From positions 1 through 6,868 of the forward strand of contig JABDQT010000110.1 of the NCBI GenBank assembly GCA_013042165.1: a DNA stretch of 6,868 nt. The letters run 5' to 3'. The position numbers and the translations under genes were made by a program. A model generated the notes under the pieces. That model made no database searches, was not told the DNA's origin, and saw only the letters and a list, made by a program, of their open reading frames with translations. Positions 6,563 to 6,868 of the stretch are shown one piece after another. This stretch comes from Kiritimatiellales bacterium (GTDB lineage Bacteria; Verrucomicrobiota; Kiritimatiellia; Kiritimatiellales; Pontiellaceae). Numbering within the stretch: position 1 is the first letter of the stretch; each line of letters begins with the position of its first letter.

Positions 6563-6591
6563 TTGACGCAAGGGAAGGTGCGTCACATTAT
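6563..6591 (+). promoter_or_regulatory. Candidate sigma70-type promoter of panD
   Basis: TTGACG (6563-6568, 5/6 to the -35 consensus) is followed after 17 nt by CATTAT (6586-6591, 4/6 to the -10 consensus). Transcription would start near 6598, leaving a leader of about 20 nt with the panD ribosome binding site. Spacing and position are right; the activity is inferred. Confidence 0.5.
6564..6585. promoter_or_regulatory. Operator-like inverted repeat TGACGCA-N8-TGCGTCA
   Basis: Perfect 7-bp arms (6564-6570 and 6579-6585) are separated by 8 nt. The element overlaps the -35 and fills the spacer up to the -10 of the candidate panD promoter. A dimeric repressor bound here would block RNA polymerase. 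No regulator gene is in the window to pair with it. Confidence 0.45.
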
Positions 6592-6607
6592 GCGCGCCTT
6601 TCAAACC

Positions 6608-6612
6608 GAGGG
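6608..6612 (+). promoter_or_regulatory. Ribosome binding site of panD
   Basis: GAGGG ends 6 nt before the ATG at 6619. This supports that start over the ATG at 6631. Confidence 0.7.
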
Positions 6613-6618
6613 ACCTTC

Positions 6619-6868
6619 ATGCAGCGGATCATGAAAAAATCTAAAATACACACGGCCACGATTACGGGGCTGGAGCTGTATTATGAAGGAAGCATTACGA
6701 TCGACCGCGACCTGATGGATCTGGCCGACATGCTGCCCGGTGAGCAGGTGCAGGTGGTCAACCTCAACAATGGCGAACGCTTCGTCACCTACACGATCTC
6801 CGGCGAACGCGGCTCCGGCGTGATTGAACTCAACGGCCCCGCAGCCCGCCTCGCGGCGACCGGCGACC
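6619..6868 (+). CDS. panD: Aspartate 1-decarboxylase, N-terminal part (cut by window end)
   Basis: The first 83 codons of a protein usually about 125 residues long. PanD is a pyruvoyl enzyme that decarboxylates L-aspartate to beta-alanine for pantothenate and coenzyme A. The precursor cleaves itself between Gly24 and Ser25, and the serine becomes the pyruvoyl group. Here YEGS places G24-S25 at exactly those positions when translation starts at 6619. K9, H11, R54, T57, Y58 and N72 also fall at the positions of the conserved E. coli residues, from memory. The blocks NNGERFVTY and [14 protein letters not shown] are typical. The start is backed by GAGGG 6 nt upstream and a candidate promoter. It is transcribed divergently from the SNF2 gene. 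The C-terminal third is outside the window, so integrity cannot be confirmed. Confidence 0.93.
   Translation, partial: MQRIMKKSKIHTATITGLELYYEGSITIDRDLMDLADMLPGEQVQVVNLNNGERFVTYTISGERGSGVIELNGPAARLAATGD

Overview
The window is a chromosomal stretch from a Gram-negative bacterium. It carries two enzymes of Kdo (lipopolysaccharide inner core) synthesis, kdsB and kdsA, which presupposes an LPS-type outer membrane. Clear purine-rich Shine-Dalgarno sites precede several starts, and the coding DNA is moderately GC-rich by eye. A secreted SGNH hydrolase, a dCMP deaminase with an extra cysteine cluster, a metal-type KdsA and a large SWIM-SNF2 protein would fit the Verrucomicrobiota/Kiritimatiellota/Lentisphaerota (PVC) group. 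That placement is an inference from gene content and is not firm.

Layout. Bases 1-92 are the 3' end of a tlyA-like rRNA 2'-O-methyltransferase gene (+). After 17 nt comes an exported SGNH/GDSL-type hydrolase (110-847, +). A gap of about 184 nt (848-1031), holding one 8-bp inverted repeat, leads to a dCMP deaminase (+). Its stop codon overlaps the start of kdsB (1502-2248, +) in an ATGA, so the two are very probably translationally coupled. An 81-nt spacer containing three degenerate 9-bp tandem units precedes kdsA (2330-3145, +). A large SNF2-family ATPase with an N-terminal SWIM zinc finger (3201-6449, -) converges on kdsA across 55 nt. It diverges from panD (6619 to the window end, +), which is cut by the window edge. 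The intergenic region of about 170 nt between the last two holds candidate divergent promoters and several inverted repeats.

How the genes work together. KdsA makes Kdo-8-phosphate and KdsB activates Kdo with CTP, so they form a metabolic pair. KdsC and KdsD, the phosphatase and isomerase of the pathway, are not in the window. The dCMP deaminase supplies dUMP for dTMP synthesis; its tie to kdsB is through expression and, loosely, pyrimidine nucleotides. TlyA, the SNF2 protein and PanD are housekeeping-type genes with no obvious joint pathway.

I see no mobile element, CRISPR array, RNA gene or recognisable defence cassette. The window looks largely ordinary. The points most worth a second look are the regulatory architecture upstream of panD, the tandem repeat before kdsA, the dCMP deaminase-kdsB coupling and the uncharacterised middle of the SWIM-SNF2 protein.
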